60,794 nucleotides of DNA. Source: Nostoc sp. 106C. GTDB lineage: Bacteria > Cyanobacteriota > Cyanobacteriia > Cyanobacteriales > Nostocaceae. The notes below the pieces were generated by a model. The model did not search any database, was not told the origin of the DNA, and was given only the letters and a program-made list of their open reading frames with translations. A program made the position numbers and the translations under genes. Below, in pieces: positions 16,633-24,962 of the stretch. How positions within the stretch are numbered: the first letter of the stretch is position 1; the number at the start of each line of letters is the position of its first letter. Location: assembly GCF_002154725.1 (NCBI RefSeq), contig NZ_MTAW01000166.1:1-60794 (forward strand), given 5' to 3'.

Positions 16633-17526
16633 ATGAAACTCTCCCAACTTCGAGCCGTAGTTGCAGTAGCAGATTGTGGTAACTTCAGTGAGGCAGCCTT
16701 AGAATTGCAACTTTCGCAACCAGCAATTAGTCATGCGATCGCCACCTTAGAAGAAGAATTAGGTGTGCCTTTATTTGCTAGAGGTCGTCATGGTGCTGTC
16801 CTCACACCTGCTGGAGAGCGCATCTTATATCATGCCCGTCAGTCATTGCAACATCTAGAGATGATGCAAAAAGAAGCGAATCTGCATAAAGGATTACACG
16901 GTGGTCATGTGCGGATTGCAGCTTTTCGCAGTGTTGCTACTCATTTACTCCCAAAAGCGATCGCGCAGTTTCACGATCAATTTCCAGAAGTTGCTGTGAC
17001 AATCATAGAGTGTCTTTCCTACATTGAGGTAGAACAGTGTTTGCGCGAAGGACGTGCCGATATTGGCATTACCTATCTACCTACTAGTGATGAGTTTGAA
17101 GTGTGGGAAATTATCAGGGATGAATATGTAGCGCTGCTACCACCAAACGCTAAAGTTAGTAGTTCGACAATTACTTGGGAAGATATAGCTGTATATTCTC
17201 CAGTTTTGCTATCTTGCCTACCTTGTGGACGCCCTCTGCATAATCACTTGAAGATGGTAGCAAACTTTATGAATACTATTAGCAATATTCAGGAAGACTC
17301 TACTGTTGTCAGCTTAGTAAATCAAGGACTGAGAGCCGCTATTCTGCCTCGTTTAGCAGCTGTGCCGATTCCACAAAATGTCCAGGTGTATAGTTTACCA
17401 ATACCGCTAGAAAGAGTTATGGCAGTTGCTGTTTTATCTAATGGACTCCATATTCCGGCCGTCTTTACATTTTTAGAAATGCTGAAGAAATTTGATTTTT
17501 ATACTTTGGCTAAATCCACTTATTAA
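16633..17526 (+). CDS. LysR family transcriptional regulator
   Basis: This protein of about 297 residues has an N-terminal winged helix-turn-helix (MKLSQLRAVVAVADCGNFSE, then LQLSQPAISHAIATLEEELG and LFARGRHGAVLTPAGE) and a C-terminal periplasmic-binding-like effector domain (about 90-295). A TTG at 16627 is in frame, but the ATG at 16633 gives the standard LysR start. By divergence and the palindrome at 16538-16556, it probably regulates the GST/small-protein unit; the effector is unknown. Its end overlaps the end of the convergent Uma2 gene by 4 bases. Confidence 0.92.
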   Translation: MKLSQLRAVVAVADCGNFSEAALELQLSQPAISHAIATLEEELGVPLFARGRHGAVLTPAGERILYHARQSLQHLEMMQKEANLHKGLHGGHVRIAAFRSVATHLLPKAIAQFHDQFPEVAVTIIECLSYIEVEQCLREGRADIGITYLPTSDEFEVWEIIRDEYVALLPPNAKVSSSTITWEDIAVYSPVLLSCLPCGRPLHNHLKMVANFMNTISNIQEDSTVVSLVNQGLRAAILPRLAAVPIPQNVQVYSLPIPLERVMAVAVLSNGLHIPAVFTFLEMLKKFDFYTLAKSTY

Positions 17527-18164
17527 TGAGAGAAATCTTGGAGTTGCTGTTTAAGGTGGCGGATAGCTGCGCTGGTATTGCGTTCATAGGCAATTTGGAC
17601 ACAGCGAGCGATGGCACTTTGCAAGTCAAACTCTGGAAAATAGCGACTCTGGATTTGCAGTTGGTAATCTTCTCCTTGCAGTTGGTAAATCAATAACCGC
17701 TGCTTTTTGAATAACCAAACTTCGGGAACGCGGTAGGGAAGATAATCTTGGACATCAGAATAACTGGTCACGTCAATTTCGATGACGAGATCCGGTGGTG
17801 GATCTTGTTGCCAGTCAATCCGCTTTTTGCCGGAAACAGCTTGCCAATTGTCGATGTAGAAACAATAGTCAGGTTCAATGCCGCTTTCTTGGGGCAGTTC
17901 CATCGTCACGGGTGTAAACGCATCGTATTCCCGTCCATCGTGATCCAAAAGAGTGACGACGATATTGGCAATCAAATGAGCATCTCGACCATGCACAGGT
18001 AAAGGTGACATCAGCAATACTTCTCCATCGCGGTATTTGATGCGCGGAATTGACCCATCTCCTCGCTGCTCACAGAGGATTTGATACTCTTGCCAGGTAG
18101 CTGGCAACCGCACTACACATCCAGAGGGTAATTGAATTTTTTCTAAGGAGACAAGGGCAAACAT
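17523..18164 (-). CDS. Uma2 family (DUF820) nuclease-fold protein
   Basis: This 213-residue Uma2 protein has the IKYRDGEVLLMSPLP strand, GIEPDYCFYI (acidic metal-site position), PPDLVIEIDVTSYS and VPEVWLFKKQRLLIYQL. The first residues (FALVSLEKIQLPSGCVVRLP) are typical of one Uma2 subfamily. It has the PD-(D/E)XK-like fold; nuclease activity is not demonstrated for most members. It overlaps the lysR gene tail to tail by 4 bases, and its upstream side is divergent from a GNAT gene. Confidence 0.87.
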   Translation of the reverse strand: MFALVSLEKIQLPSGCVVRLPATWQEYQILCEQRGDGSIPRIKYRDGEVLLMSPLPVHGRDAHLIANIVVTLLDHDGREYDAFTPVTMELPQESGIEPDYCFYIDNWQAVSGKKRIDWQQDPPPDLVIEIDVTSYSDVQDYLPYRVPEVWLFKKQRLLIYQLQGEDYQLQIQSRYFPEFDLQSAIARCVQIAYERNTSAAIRHLKQQLQDFSH

Positions 18165-18270
18165 GGCTTAAGCTCCTCTTGGTAGCGGCTTATTGCCATG
18201 ATAACAAGATTGATATGAGCGATATTCTACTGCTTATTGCTCGTTCCCTTTTTCAATTCCTTAACCGCTC

Positions 18271-18684
18271 ATGAATTATCAGATTGTTGACCATCTGACA
18301 GACAATCAAATTGTGGAATTAGTTGATTTGTACAAAAACGAATTTTGGAGTAAAAAACGTACATATCAAGATGTTGCCAAGATGCTTGCTGCGTCAGATA
18401 TTATTATTGGTTTAGTTGATGACAGCAAACAATTAATTGGTTTTACCCGCATTCTTACAGATTTTGTCTATCGAGCAACTGTTTACGATGTCATCATCAA
18501 ACCTACTCACAGAAAAATGGGGCTTGGTGCTAAGTTGATTGATGCAGCGATTAATCATCCCCAATTATGTGAAGTTGAGCAAATTGCTCTTTACTGCTTG
18601 CCAGAAATGATCCCCTTTTATCAACGCTGGGACTTTACTAATGAGGTAGGCGAAATTCAGTTGATGTATCGTTACAAGCAATGA
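18271..18684 (+). CDS. GNAT family N-acetyltransferase
   Basis: This 137-residue single-domain acetyltransferase has an acetyl-CoA site visible as VYDVIIKPTHRKMGLGAKLI (R/Q-x-x-G-x-G/A type). Substrate-side strands (IIIGLVDDSKQLIGFTRILT) precede it, and the C-terminal LPEMIPFYQRWDF is characteristic of the family. The length is normal and the frame intact, unlike the GNAT pseudogene at 14897. The acceptor is unknown. The cupin gene follows after 13 bases, so the two probably form an operon. Confidence 0.88.
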   Translation: MNYQIVDHLTDNQIVELVDLYKNEFWSKKRTYQDVAKMLAASDIIIGLVDDSKQLIGFTRILTDFVYRATVYDVIIKPTHRKMGLGAKLIDAAINHPQLCEVEQIALYCLPEMIPFYQRWDFTNEVGEIQLMYRYKQ

Positions 18685-18697
18685 TCCCTAGAAGCAG

Positions 18698-19159
18698 ATG
18701 ATTATTAACCCAGAAAACGTACCTAATCGCACAACTACAATTTACCCTCAAGAATTTAAATCCTTGGTATTAGGAAGAGTCAAAAAAGCTGTAGGTAATG
18801 CAGCCGGATTGAAAAATTTCGGTGTCAACTTAGTGACTCTGGCTCCAGGAAGTTGTTCGGCTTTACGACATTGGCACACCCGACAAGATGAGTTCATTTA
18901 TGTGCTCGAAGGTGAAGTGACTCTAGTTACTAACGAAGGTGCGCAAATCCTTCAACCAGGAATGATGGCAGGTTTTCCCGCGGGTGAGGACAATGGACAC
19001 CATTTGGTGAATCGTTCCCAAGCAGCGGTAGTTTATTTAGAAATTGGCGATAGAACTGCTGATGATGAAGCTCACTATCCAGACAATGATTTGATGGCTC
19101 GAGCCTCTGCTGACGGTTGGATCTTGACGCATAAAGACGGTACTTTGTACGAAAGTTAG
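18698..19159 (+). CDS. Cupin domain protein
   Basis: This 153-residue protein has one conserved cupin barrel. Motif 1 reads ALRHWHTRQDEFIYVLEGEV (the His, His and Glu metal ligands) and motif 2 reads MAGFPAGEDNGHHLVNRS. It probably binds a metal and acts as a small-molecule-binding protein, isomerase or dioxygenase; no specific reaction can be assigned. It follows the GNAT gene closely (13 bases), suggesting a shared transcript. Confidence 0.88.
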   Translation: MIINPENVPNRTTTIYPQEFKSLVLGRVKKAVGNAAGLKNFGVNLVTLAPGSCSALRHWHTRQDEFIYVLEGEVTLVTNEGAQILQPGMMAGFPAGEDNGHHLVNRSQAAVVYLEIGDRTADDEAHYPDNDLMARASADGWILTHKDGTLYES

Positions 19160-19162
19160 CTG

Positions 19163-19202
19163 GCTCGTAGTAGCGCTTTAGCGCTAAATCGCTACTACGA
19201 GC
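19163..19202. repeat. Palindromic repeat, possible terminator of the GNAT-cupin unit
   Basis: Perfect 13-bp arms gctcgtagtagcg (19163-19175) and cgctactacgagc (19190-19202) enclose the inner palindrome tttagcgctaaa. The hairpin starts 3 bases after the cupin stop codon. There is no T-tract, so it is more likely one of the interspersed palindromic repeats of cyanobacteria, though it may stabilise or end the message. Confidence 0.75.
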
Positions 19203-19445
19203 TTGTATCTTTGCTGCCTAGGGCTTTGGATAGATTTGATTTCGCGATCGCCCATGCTTCGATCTTTCTAGCAGGGCTACTTACCATGCCTTGATTTTCT
19301 CCACGAGGTAGGTAAGCTATAGCTATCTACATATGGAATTACCCAGATATATTTTGTACTTAGCTGTACTTATTTTATAAGAGTGATTATAACTAGGTTA
19401 TTATTTATCGCTGTCATAATTTAAACAATTAAATTGCAACAACTA

Positions 19446-21536
19446 ATGGTGACCTCTACCCTCGTGACCACATTCTATGTCAACTCTGTTCAGGGGAATG
19501 ATGCTAACGCTGGTTCACGGTTGAGTCCCTTTAAAAGCCTCACCCGTGCTCTAAAAGCATCTACAAAATCTACAATTATTCAGTTGGGGCCTGGAACGTA
19601 TAGCACTGTTACCGGTGAGGTGTTTCCACTAATGATCCCGGCGGGGGTGATAGTGGTAGGTAATGAAGCTAGCAAAGGTGCTGGCATTGTGATTATCGGG
19701 AATGGCGCTTACCAGAGTCCTAGCTTTGGTATGCAAAACATTACGTTGCTATTACAGGAAGACGCCAGTCTCCGGGGTGTAAGCGTCATAAATACCACTT
19801 CTAAAGGTACTGGTGTCTGGATCGAATCTACAGCACCAACTGTAGCTAACAATACATTTATTAACTGTGCTCGGGAAGGTGTATTTACGACCGGTGCAGC
19901 TAAACCGGCAATTTTAGATAACGTATTTTTGCAAAATGCGGCCAGTGGGTTAACGATGGCACGTAATAGCAAAGGCGAAGTGTTGCGGAATGTTTTTCAG
20001 AAAAATGCCTTGGGGATCGCAATTAGTGACTCTGCTGCTCCTTTGGTGGCAAATAATAAACTATCAGAAAATCAAACTGCGATCGCTCTTTCCCGAGATG
20101 CACGACCTGTACTGCGGCAAAATATCATTACCAACAATACCCAAGGTGGTCTGTTGGTGAATGGTAATGCGATCCCCGATTTAGGTAGCACTCAAGACGC
20201 TGCTGGTAACGTTTTTCGCGATAATAAAGAATTCGATTTACAAAATGTCACATCACAGCAGTTAGTTTCCGTCGGTAATCAGTTGAATCCCATCCAGGTA
20301 AAAGGAGCAGTAGATTTTCTTTCAGCTACAGTAGAATCTGCCAGCCAAGTATCAGTTGGCACTAGTTTTTATGACCTAGGCGGACATTGGGCAGCGGCTT
20401 TTGTCGAAGCATTGGTTAGTAAAAACTTGATCAGTGGCTTTCCTGATGGTTCCTTCAGTCCAAATGCCCCGATCACTCGTGCCCAGTACGCTGCTATAAT
20501 TGCCAAGACTTTTCCACCACCCAATGGTAGCAAAGTCAGTAATTTTACGGACGTAAAACCCGACTATTGGGCGGCATCAGCTATCTTGCGTGCTGCCAAT
20601 ATGGGCTTTATCAGTGGATTCCCTGATGGGACTTTTCGACCAGGACAAAATTTAACAAGAATTCAGGCAATAGTATCTATCGTGAATGGTTTGAAATGGA
20701 GTGGGGGAAACCCAAATGTGTTGAGCGTCTACCGCGATCGCGCTCAAATTCCTAGTTACGCTACTAATGCAGTGGCAATTGCCACGCAAAAACTATTAGT
20801 AGTCAACTACCCAAAAGCTGAACAACTAGAACCACTGCGCGATATCAACCGTGCTGAAGTAGCGGCAATAATTTATCAGGCCTTAGTAGCTATTGGTCAA
20901 GAAAAAGCGATCGCTTCGCCCTATATTGTCAATCCTGATGTTGATATTCCTTCTTTCAGCGACTTAAAAGGACATTGGGCAGAAGCATTTATTCGGGCAT
21001 TAGTGAGTATGGGTCTAACTACAGGTTTTGCTGACGGTAGCTATCAGCCAGATAAACCGATGACTCGCGCTCAATATGCGGCTTTAGTAGCCAGTGCTTT
21101 TAACCCCACTCCCAAACGTCCAGCCATCGATTTTACTGACGTAGCCAAGGATTTTTGGGCTGCTAAGGCAATCCAAATTGCCGCTATGGGCGGTTTTGTC
21201 AGCGGATTTAGCGATCGCACCTTCCGCCCAGATCAAAACGTGCAAAGATTACAAGTAGTAGTCTCCTTAGTCAATGGGCTGGCCTTACCAGCAGCCGATA
21301 ACGATACCCTGCTTGTTTACAGCGATCGCAATGCGATTCCCGAATATGCCCGTAAAGCTGTAGCCACTGCGACCCAACAGCAAATAGCAGTGAATTATCC
21401 CGATCCTAAGCAGCTTGTGCCAGTTCGTGAAGCGACACGCGCCGAAGTAGCAGCTATGGTTTATCAAGCTTTGGTGGCTATCCAGCGTACAACCGCAATT
21501 AAATCACCATATATCGTCTCGCACACAACCAATTGA
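19446..21536 (+). CDS. DUF1565 beta-helix protein with six SLH modules
   Basis: The N-terminal about 290 residues form a DUF1565 parallel beta-helix clearly paralogous to the protein at 10699-12819 (shared FYVNSVQGNDANAG, GTYS, TGEVFPL, NNTF-type coils). Then come six S-layer homology modules in two near-duplicate triads (about 305-490 and 505-690): FYDLGGHWAAAFVEALV, FTDVKPDYWAASAIL, VYRDRAQIPSYATNAV, and again FSDLKGHWAEAFIRALV, FTDVAKDFWAAKAIQ, VYSDRNAIPEYARKAV. SLH modules anchor proteins to cell-wall polymers, so export is expected. Yet no signal peptide follows either the ATG at 19446 or the alternative TTG at 19434, and an in-frame stop lies at 19422. Either export is unconventional or the 5' end is damaged. 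Confidence 0.87.
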   Translation: MVTSTLVTTFYVNSVQGNDANAGSRLSPFKSLTRALKASTKSTIIQLGPGTYSTVTGEVFPLMIPAGVIVVGNEASKGAGIVIIGNGAYQSPSFGMQNITLLLQEDASLRGVSVINTTSKGTGVWIESTAPTVANNTFINCAREGVFTTGAAKPAILDNVFLQNAASGLTMARNSKGEVLRNVFQKNALGIAISDSAAPLVANNKLSENQTAIALSRDARPVLRQNIITNNTQGGLLVNGNAIPDLGSTQDAAGNVFRDNKEFDLQNVTSQQLVSVGNQLNPIQVKGAVDFLSATVESASQVSVGTSFYDLGGHWAAAFVEALVSKNLISGFPDGSFSPNAPITRAQYAAIIAKTFPPPNGSKVSNFTDVKPDYWAASAILRAANMGFISGFPDGTFRPGQNLTRIQAIVSIVNGLKWSGGNPNVLSVYRDRAQIPSYATNAVAIATQKLLVVNYPKAEQLEPLRDINRAEVAAIIYQALVAIGQEKAIASPYIVNPDVDIPSFSDLKGHWAEAFIRALVSMGLTTGFADGSYQPDKPMTRAQYAALVASAFNPTPKRPAIDFTDVAKDFWAAKAIQIAAMGGFVSGFSDRTFRPDQNVQRLQVVVSLVNGLALPAADNDTLLVYSDRNAIPEYARKAVATATQQQIAVNYPDPKQLVPVREATRAEVAAMVYQALVAIQRTTAIKSPYIVSHTTN

Positions 21537-21641
21537 CCAAGTAGAATAAGAAACATTTCCTATTAATTTAAAAATACTTGGGCAAAAACCCTATAGCTAA
21601 AAGCTCTTTTGCCTATAAGCAATGGGTAGAAAATATAACTT

Positions 21642-22400
21642 ATGTCTGAAGCTCATAGCTCGATGTTAAAACCAGTTACAGACACTGCTAATGACTTGGC
21701 AACTGCCTTATTAACTCACTATAGCTTTGACCTCAGTGGTTATAGTGTCAGTGAGCTAATTAGACGTTGGAAACACCATTACCCACTTGAGTGGATACAC
21801 ATTGCAGTGATCGAAGCATTGTATCAAGGCCGCTATAAAGCAGTGTCCGTACAGCAAATTTTAAACTTCTGGCAACGGCGAGGTCAGGCTACCTATCATT
21901 TCAACATGGAATTTGAACGCCTGATTTGCAGCAAATTTCCTGAAAGCTTAACCTCAATTTCAACCCCAGTTTTATATCCTGCTAAGAAAATCACCACTAT
22001 TGAGAAGACTAATTATCATTTAGCATCCTCATCTGTGAACACCGATCCATCACCAACCAAGGTGGATCGTGACTATAGCCAAAAAAAACTTGCGCCGTTA
22101 AAAGTGGTGCGTGAAGCAGAAACGCAACTTACTAGTAAGGATACAGAAGACGTTGTACTATCTTCTGCACCTAGTGCTACCAATGCTGCCATGACTCAAG
22201 GGGATTCTGAACTACTACAACCCAGCCTCAAGCCGGAAAATAGCCTTGAGCTTAATTCTCCAGTTTCTCCAGTCAATAATAAACCACAGCAACTACTGCC
22301 AGCTGGTGTCAATCATCGGGCAATTGGGCAATTTACTCCCGATAAGAGCGATCGCACTGAATCATTCACATCAAAACTCAAAGCGATGTCTGGTGGATAA
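21642..22400 (+). CDS. Cyanobacterial protein of unknown function with a helical N-terminal domain
   Basis: The protein has 252 residues. The N-terminal 110 residues form a compact, probably helical domain (ELIRRWKHHYPLEWIHIAVI, then ALYQGRYKAVSVQQILNFWQ and FNMEFERLIC). It resembles a conserved cyanobacterial family and loosely a DnaD-like helical fold; I do not assign a function. The remaining part is Ser/Thr/Pro-rich and probably disordered. It lies 105 bases after the SLH gene in the same direction and might share its transcript. Confidence 0.65.
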   Translation: MSEAHSSMLKPVTDTANDLATALLTHYSFDLSGYSVSELIRRWKHHYPLEWIHIAVIEALYQGRYKAVSVQQILNFWQRRGQATYHFNMEFERLICSKFPESLTSISTPVLYPAKKITTIEKTNYHLASSSVNTDPSPTKVDRDYSQKKLAPLKVVREAETQLTSKDTEDVVLSSAPSATNAAMTQGDSELLQPSLKPENSLELNSPVSPVNNKPQQLLPAGVNHRAIGQFTPDKSDRTESFTSKLKAMSGG

Positions 22401-22535
22401 ATACGCCGAACAACCTTATACAAGAGAAAAATTGAGATTTCTAAGACAGAGGGCAGAAGGTAGAGGGAATTTTAGTTTGAATTAATTTCATCTACTTACA
22501 TATTATTTTTAACTAGGGTTCTAGAACTAGCCCAA

Positions 22536-22580
22536 ATTTATCTGTGTTTATCTGTGTGCATCTGTGGTTGATATTTCAAA
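22536..22580. repeat. Fragment of the atctgtgttt repeat at the wzt 3' end
   Basis: Sequence tttatctgtg repeated and ending ctgtggttgatatttcaaa matches the inner right part of the element at 10128-10313. It covers the stop codon of the minus-strand Wzt-like gene (22576-22578), so the last residues of that protein may have been set by the repeat. Confidence 0.65.
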
Positions 22581-23838
22581 TTCTACCTTTACTAATAACT
22601 TTCCACTTCCGTGGTTGATAAAATAACGAACGGCTAGTAATCTTGCTGGCTTTAACAGTGAATCGAAAATATTCAACTATATCAAAAGAACACACACCTT
22701 CTTTTATATATATTTTGGCACTGTATAAACCGGGTAATAAGCAAAAGTAGGGCATCTGCATCTGGATTTCAACTCTTCCGGGAAGTATATTTAAAGGTTC
22801 ATTATCGCTGGCAGAGGTTATATATAAAATTCGCTCATTTTGTCCAGATAAAGCGGTAATAGCTACACCTAAATTTGCATAATCAACTTTTTTGTAGGAT
22901 TTGCATTCTACGCATAAATAAGCTAATTCCCCACAAAGAGGAGCCGCAAGTATATTGCCTTGGGCATCTTTAAAACTCAGAGAAATAATATCTACCCCTA
23001 AGCTTTCACTCTGTGGCTTTTCTGGTAGAAACATCATTCCTAAAGATGTTTCTGTACCAGCTAAACTTAAATCTTCTTCGTATTGACGAATTACTGTTTC
23101 TGTCTCGCCATATTTAATCAATTCGCCTTTGAAAAGATATAGAGAAGTTTCACATACATTCAAGACAACATGAGGATTATGAGAAACTAAAATAAAAGCT
23201 GTCCCACCTTCTCTAAGTTTTGCTAGTTTCTTGTAACATTTGACTCTAAAATTGATATCGCCAACAGCTAACACTTCATCAATTAGTAAAATATCTGGTT
23301 CGATGTGAACTGCACAAGCAAAACCCAATCTAGCCGCCATACCAGAACTATAAGTCTGTACAGGTGCATCAATGGCATCTGCAATACCAGCAAAATTTAT
23401 GACATCTTGAAATCTCTCTGCTATTTCTTTAGTAGATAAACCTAGAATTGACATATTAGCATAGATATTTTCTCGCCCTGTAAGAATCGGATTAAACCCT
23501 GCTCCTAAAGCAATTAATGGAGCTAATTTTCCCCTAACCTTCACACAGCCAGTATCAGGATTAATCAAACCACTAATAATGCGTAGCAGGGTACTTTTTC
23601 CGGCTCCATTTGCTCCCACTAATCCTAAGGCTTCTCCCCGTCGTAGTTCAAAGCTGACATTTTTTAGTGCCCAAAATTCTTGTGGACGTAGATTTTCACT
23701 GTTTCTATTTCTACCTATTAGCTCCTGACAAATGTCTTGCACACCATACATTAAAGACTGTTTTAAGTTTCGACAAAACTTCTTAGAAACTTTGTCAACG
23801 GAAATTAGTAATTCAGAATTATCTCTTAAATTAATCAT
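22576..23838 (-). CDS. ABC transporter ATP-binding protein, Wzt/TagH type (polysaccharide export)
   Basis: This 420-residue ATPase belongs to a polysaccharide exporter. It has Walker A GLVGANGAGKST (about residues 73-84), signature YSSGMAARLGFA, and Walker B ILLIDEVLAVGD. A C-terminal domain of about 150 residues resembles the Wzt substrate-recognition beta-sandwich, which binds the capped end of O-antigen-like chains. The permease gene lies 2 bases upstream on the same strand, so the pair forms a transport operon. The exported polymer is not known and no glycan biosynthesis genes are adjacent. Confidence 0.92.
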   Translation of the reverse strand: MINLRDNSELLISVDKVSKKFCRNLKQSLMYGVQDICQELIGRNRNSENLRPQEFWALKNVSFELRRGEALGLVGANGAGKSTLLRIISGLINPDTGCVKVRGKLAPLIALGAGFNPILTGRENIYANMSILGLSTKEIAERFQDVINFAGIADAIDAPVQTYSSGMAARLGFACAVHIEPDILLIDEVLAVGDINFRVKCYKKLAKLREGGTAFILVSHNPHVVLNVCETSLYLFKGELIKYGETETVIRQYEEDLSLAGTETSLGMMFLPEKPQSESLGVDIISLSFKDAQGNILAAPLCGELAYLCVECKSYKKVDYANLGVAITALSGQNERILYITSASDNEPLNILPGRVEIQMQMPYFCLLPGLYSAKIYIKEGVCSFDIVEYFRFTVKASKITSRSLFYQPRKWKVISKGRI

Positions 23839-23840
23839 TT

Positions 23841-24713
23841 TTAAGAACTAACTCTTTCAACCACAAAAGGCATAGCTAAACGGAAAGTAACCCAGGTTAT
23901 TATTAAGCCTACTAAGCTAATTGCGCTTACCAGCCAAAAACGATAAGGGTCTGATATCACTCCTGTGGTTGCTAACTCTCTTGCTGTTACTAGTAAAGGA
24001 GTGACAGGATTAATCTGTACTAAAAAACCAAAAATTCCCTGTTTTGGCACTGGATACACTACTGGAGTTAGAAACAGCCAAAAGCCTGTAATTAAAGTTA
24101 AACCTCTAGATATATCTTGATATAATACTCCTAATGGTGCTAATAAAATGCCAAAAAATACTCCCAGCAAAACTAAATTGATGATTGCTACTGGCGCGAG
24201 AATTACTGTCCAAGTTACAGATATATGAAACCAGAAGAAAAATGCCACTATTAAAATTAGCTTGATGGCAAAGTTAAAAAATACCTCGCCTATTTTTGCT
24301 AAGATCAGTGCTTCTCTAGGAAAGTTGACTCTTGCTAACATCGGTTTTGCTAGTGTCACAGCTTGCACTGGCCCATTTAAAGCTTCCACAAATGTTTGCC
24401 ATAATGCCGTGCTGAACATCACATAAGCTGGATAAGGCAAATCTGTAGCCTGAATATTAATGACATTGGCATCATGAGCAAGGGTAAATCCCGATGCCAT
24501 AATAATTGGTGGTAAAAAAGCCCAAGCTATTCCGAAAAAAGATTGACGATACTGTGCACTAATATCTCTTACCATCAGTCGCCAAGCCAGTTCACGAGAA
24601 GCTAGCAAGTCTCGCCACATTTGTTTACCCAATTTTATGGGATGTCTCAACTTACTTTCGGAGGTATAAATAACTTCCGATAGCTGAGAATTTAAACGCT
24701 GATGCTGCTTCAT
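23841..24713 (-). CDS. ABC transporter permease, Wzm/TagG type (polysaccharide export)
   Basis: This 290-residue ABC-2 permease has about six transmembrane helices. It carries the cytoplasmic segment ELAWRLMVRDISAQYRQSFF before the first helix, which is the classic TagG/Wzm/KpsM signature. It forms the membrane channel for the Wzt-like ATPase encoded 2 bases downstream and would export a lipid-linked polysaccharide such as O-antigen, capsule or exopolysaccharide. The start is the first ATG of the frame, 24713. Confidence 0.92.
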   Translation of the reverse strand: MKQHQRLNSQLSEVIYTSESKLRHPIKLGKQMWRDLLASRELAWRLMVRDISAQYRQSFFGIAWAFLPPIIMASGFTLAHDANVINIQATDLPYPAYVMFSTALWQTFVEALNGPVQAVTLAKPMLARVNFPREALILAKIGEVFFNFAIKLILIVAFFFWFHISVTWTVILAPVAIINLVLLGVFFGILLAPLGVLYQDISRGLTLITGFWLFLTPVVYPVPKQGIFGFLVQINPVTPLLVTARELATTGVISDPYRFWLVSAISLVGLIITWVTFRLAMPFVVERVSS

Positions 24714-24887
24714 CTAAAACCTCCAAGAGACCCCAACTGAATTCTTTACTCAGAATCAGTGGTGGGAGTAATTCCCAATTTCTTGGGTTTAAGTTGCATA
24801 GAAGTAACCATCCTTTGCGTGAATTTTTTGACAATATTTGTGAGAAATCCGCTGCACTAAACCATTCTTAGTGGATTTTAAATCACA

Positions 24888-24918
24888 ATATGCAAAACTT
24901 CGACTTATGCAACAGGTA
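24888..24918. repeat. Solo terminal repeat of the tagacctcttgcata element family
   Basis: Sequence cgacttatgcaacaggta, preceded by a degenerate atatgcaaaactt, matches the right end of the element at 10128-10313 with few changes. No partner end is visible nearby, so it is a remnant. Confidence 0.5.
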
Positions 24919-24962
24919 AATTACTCAATTAGTATTCCAGGACTAGCTGGGCGATCGCTAAA

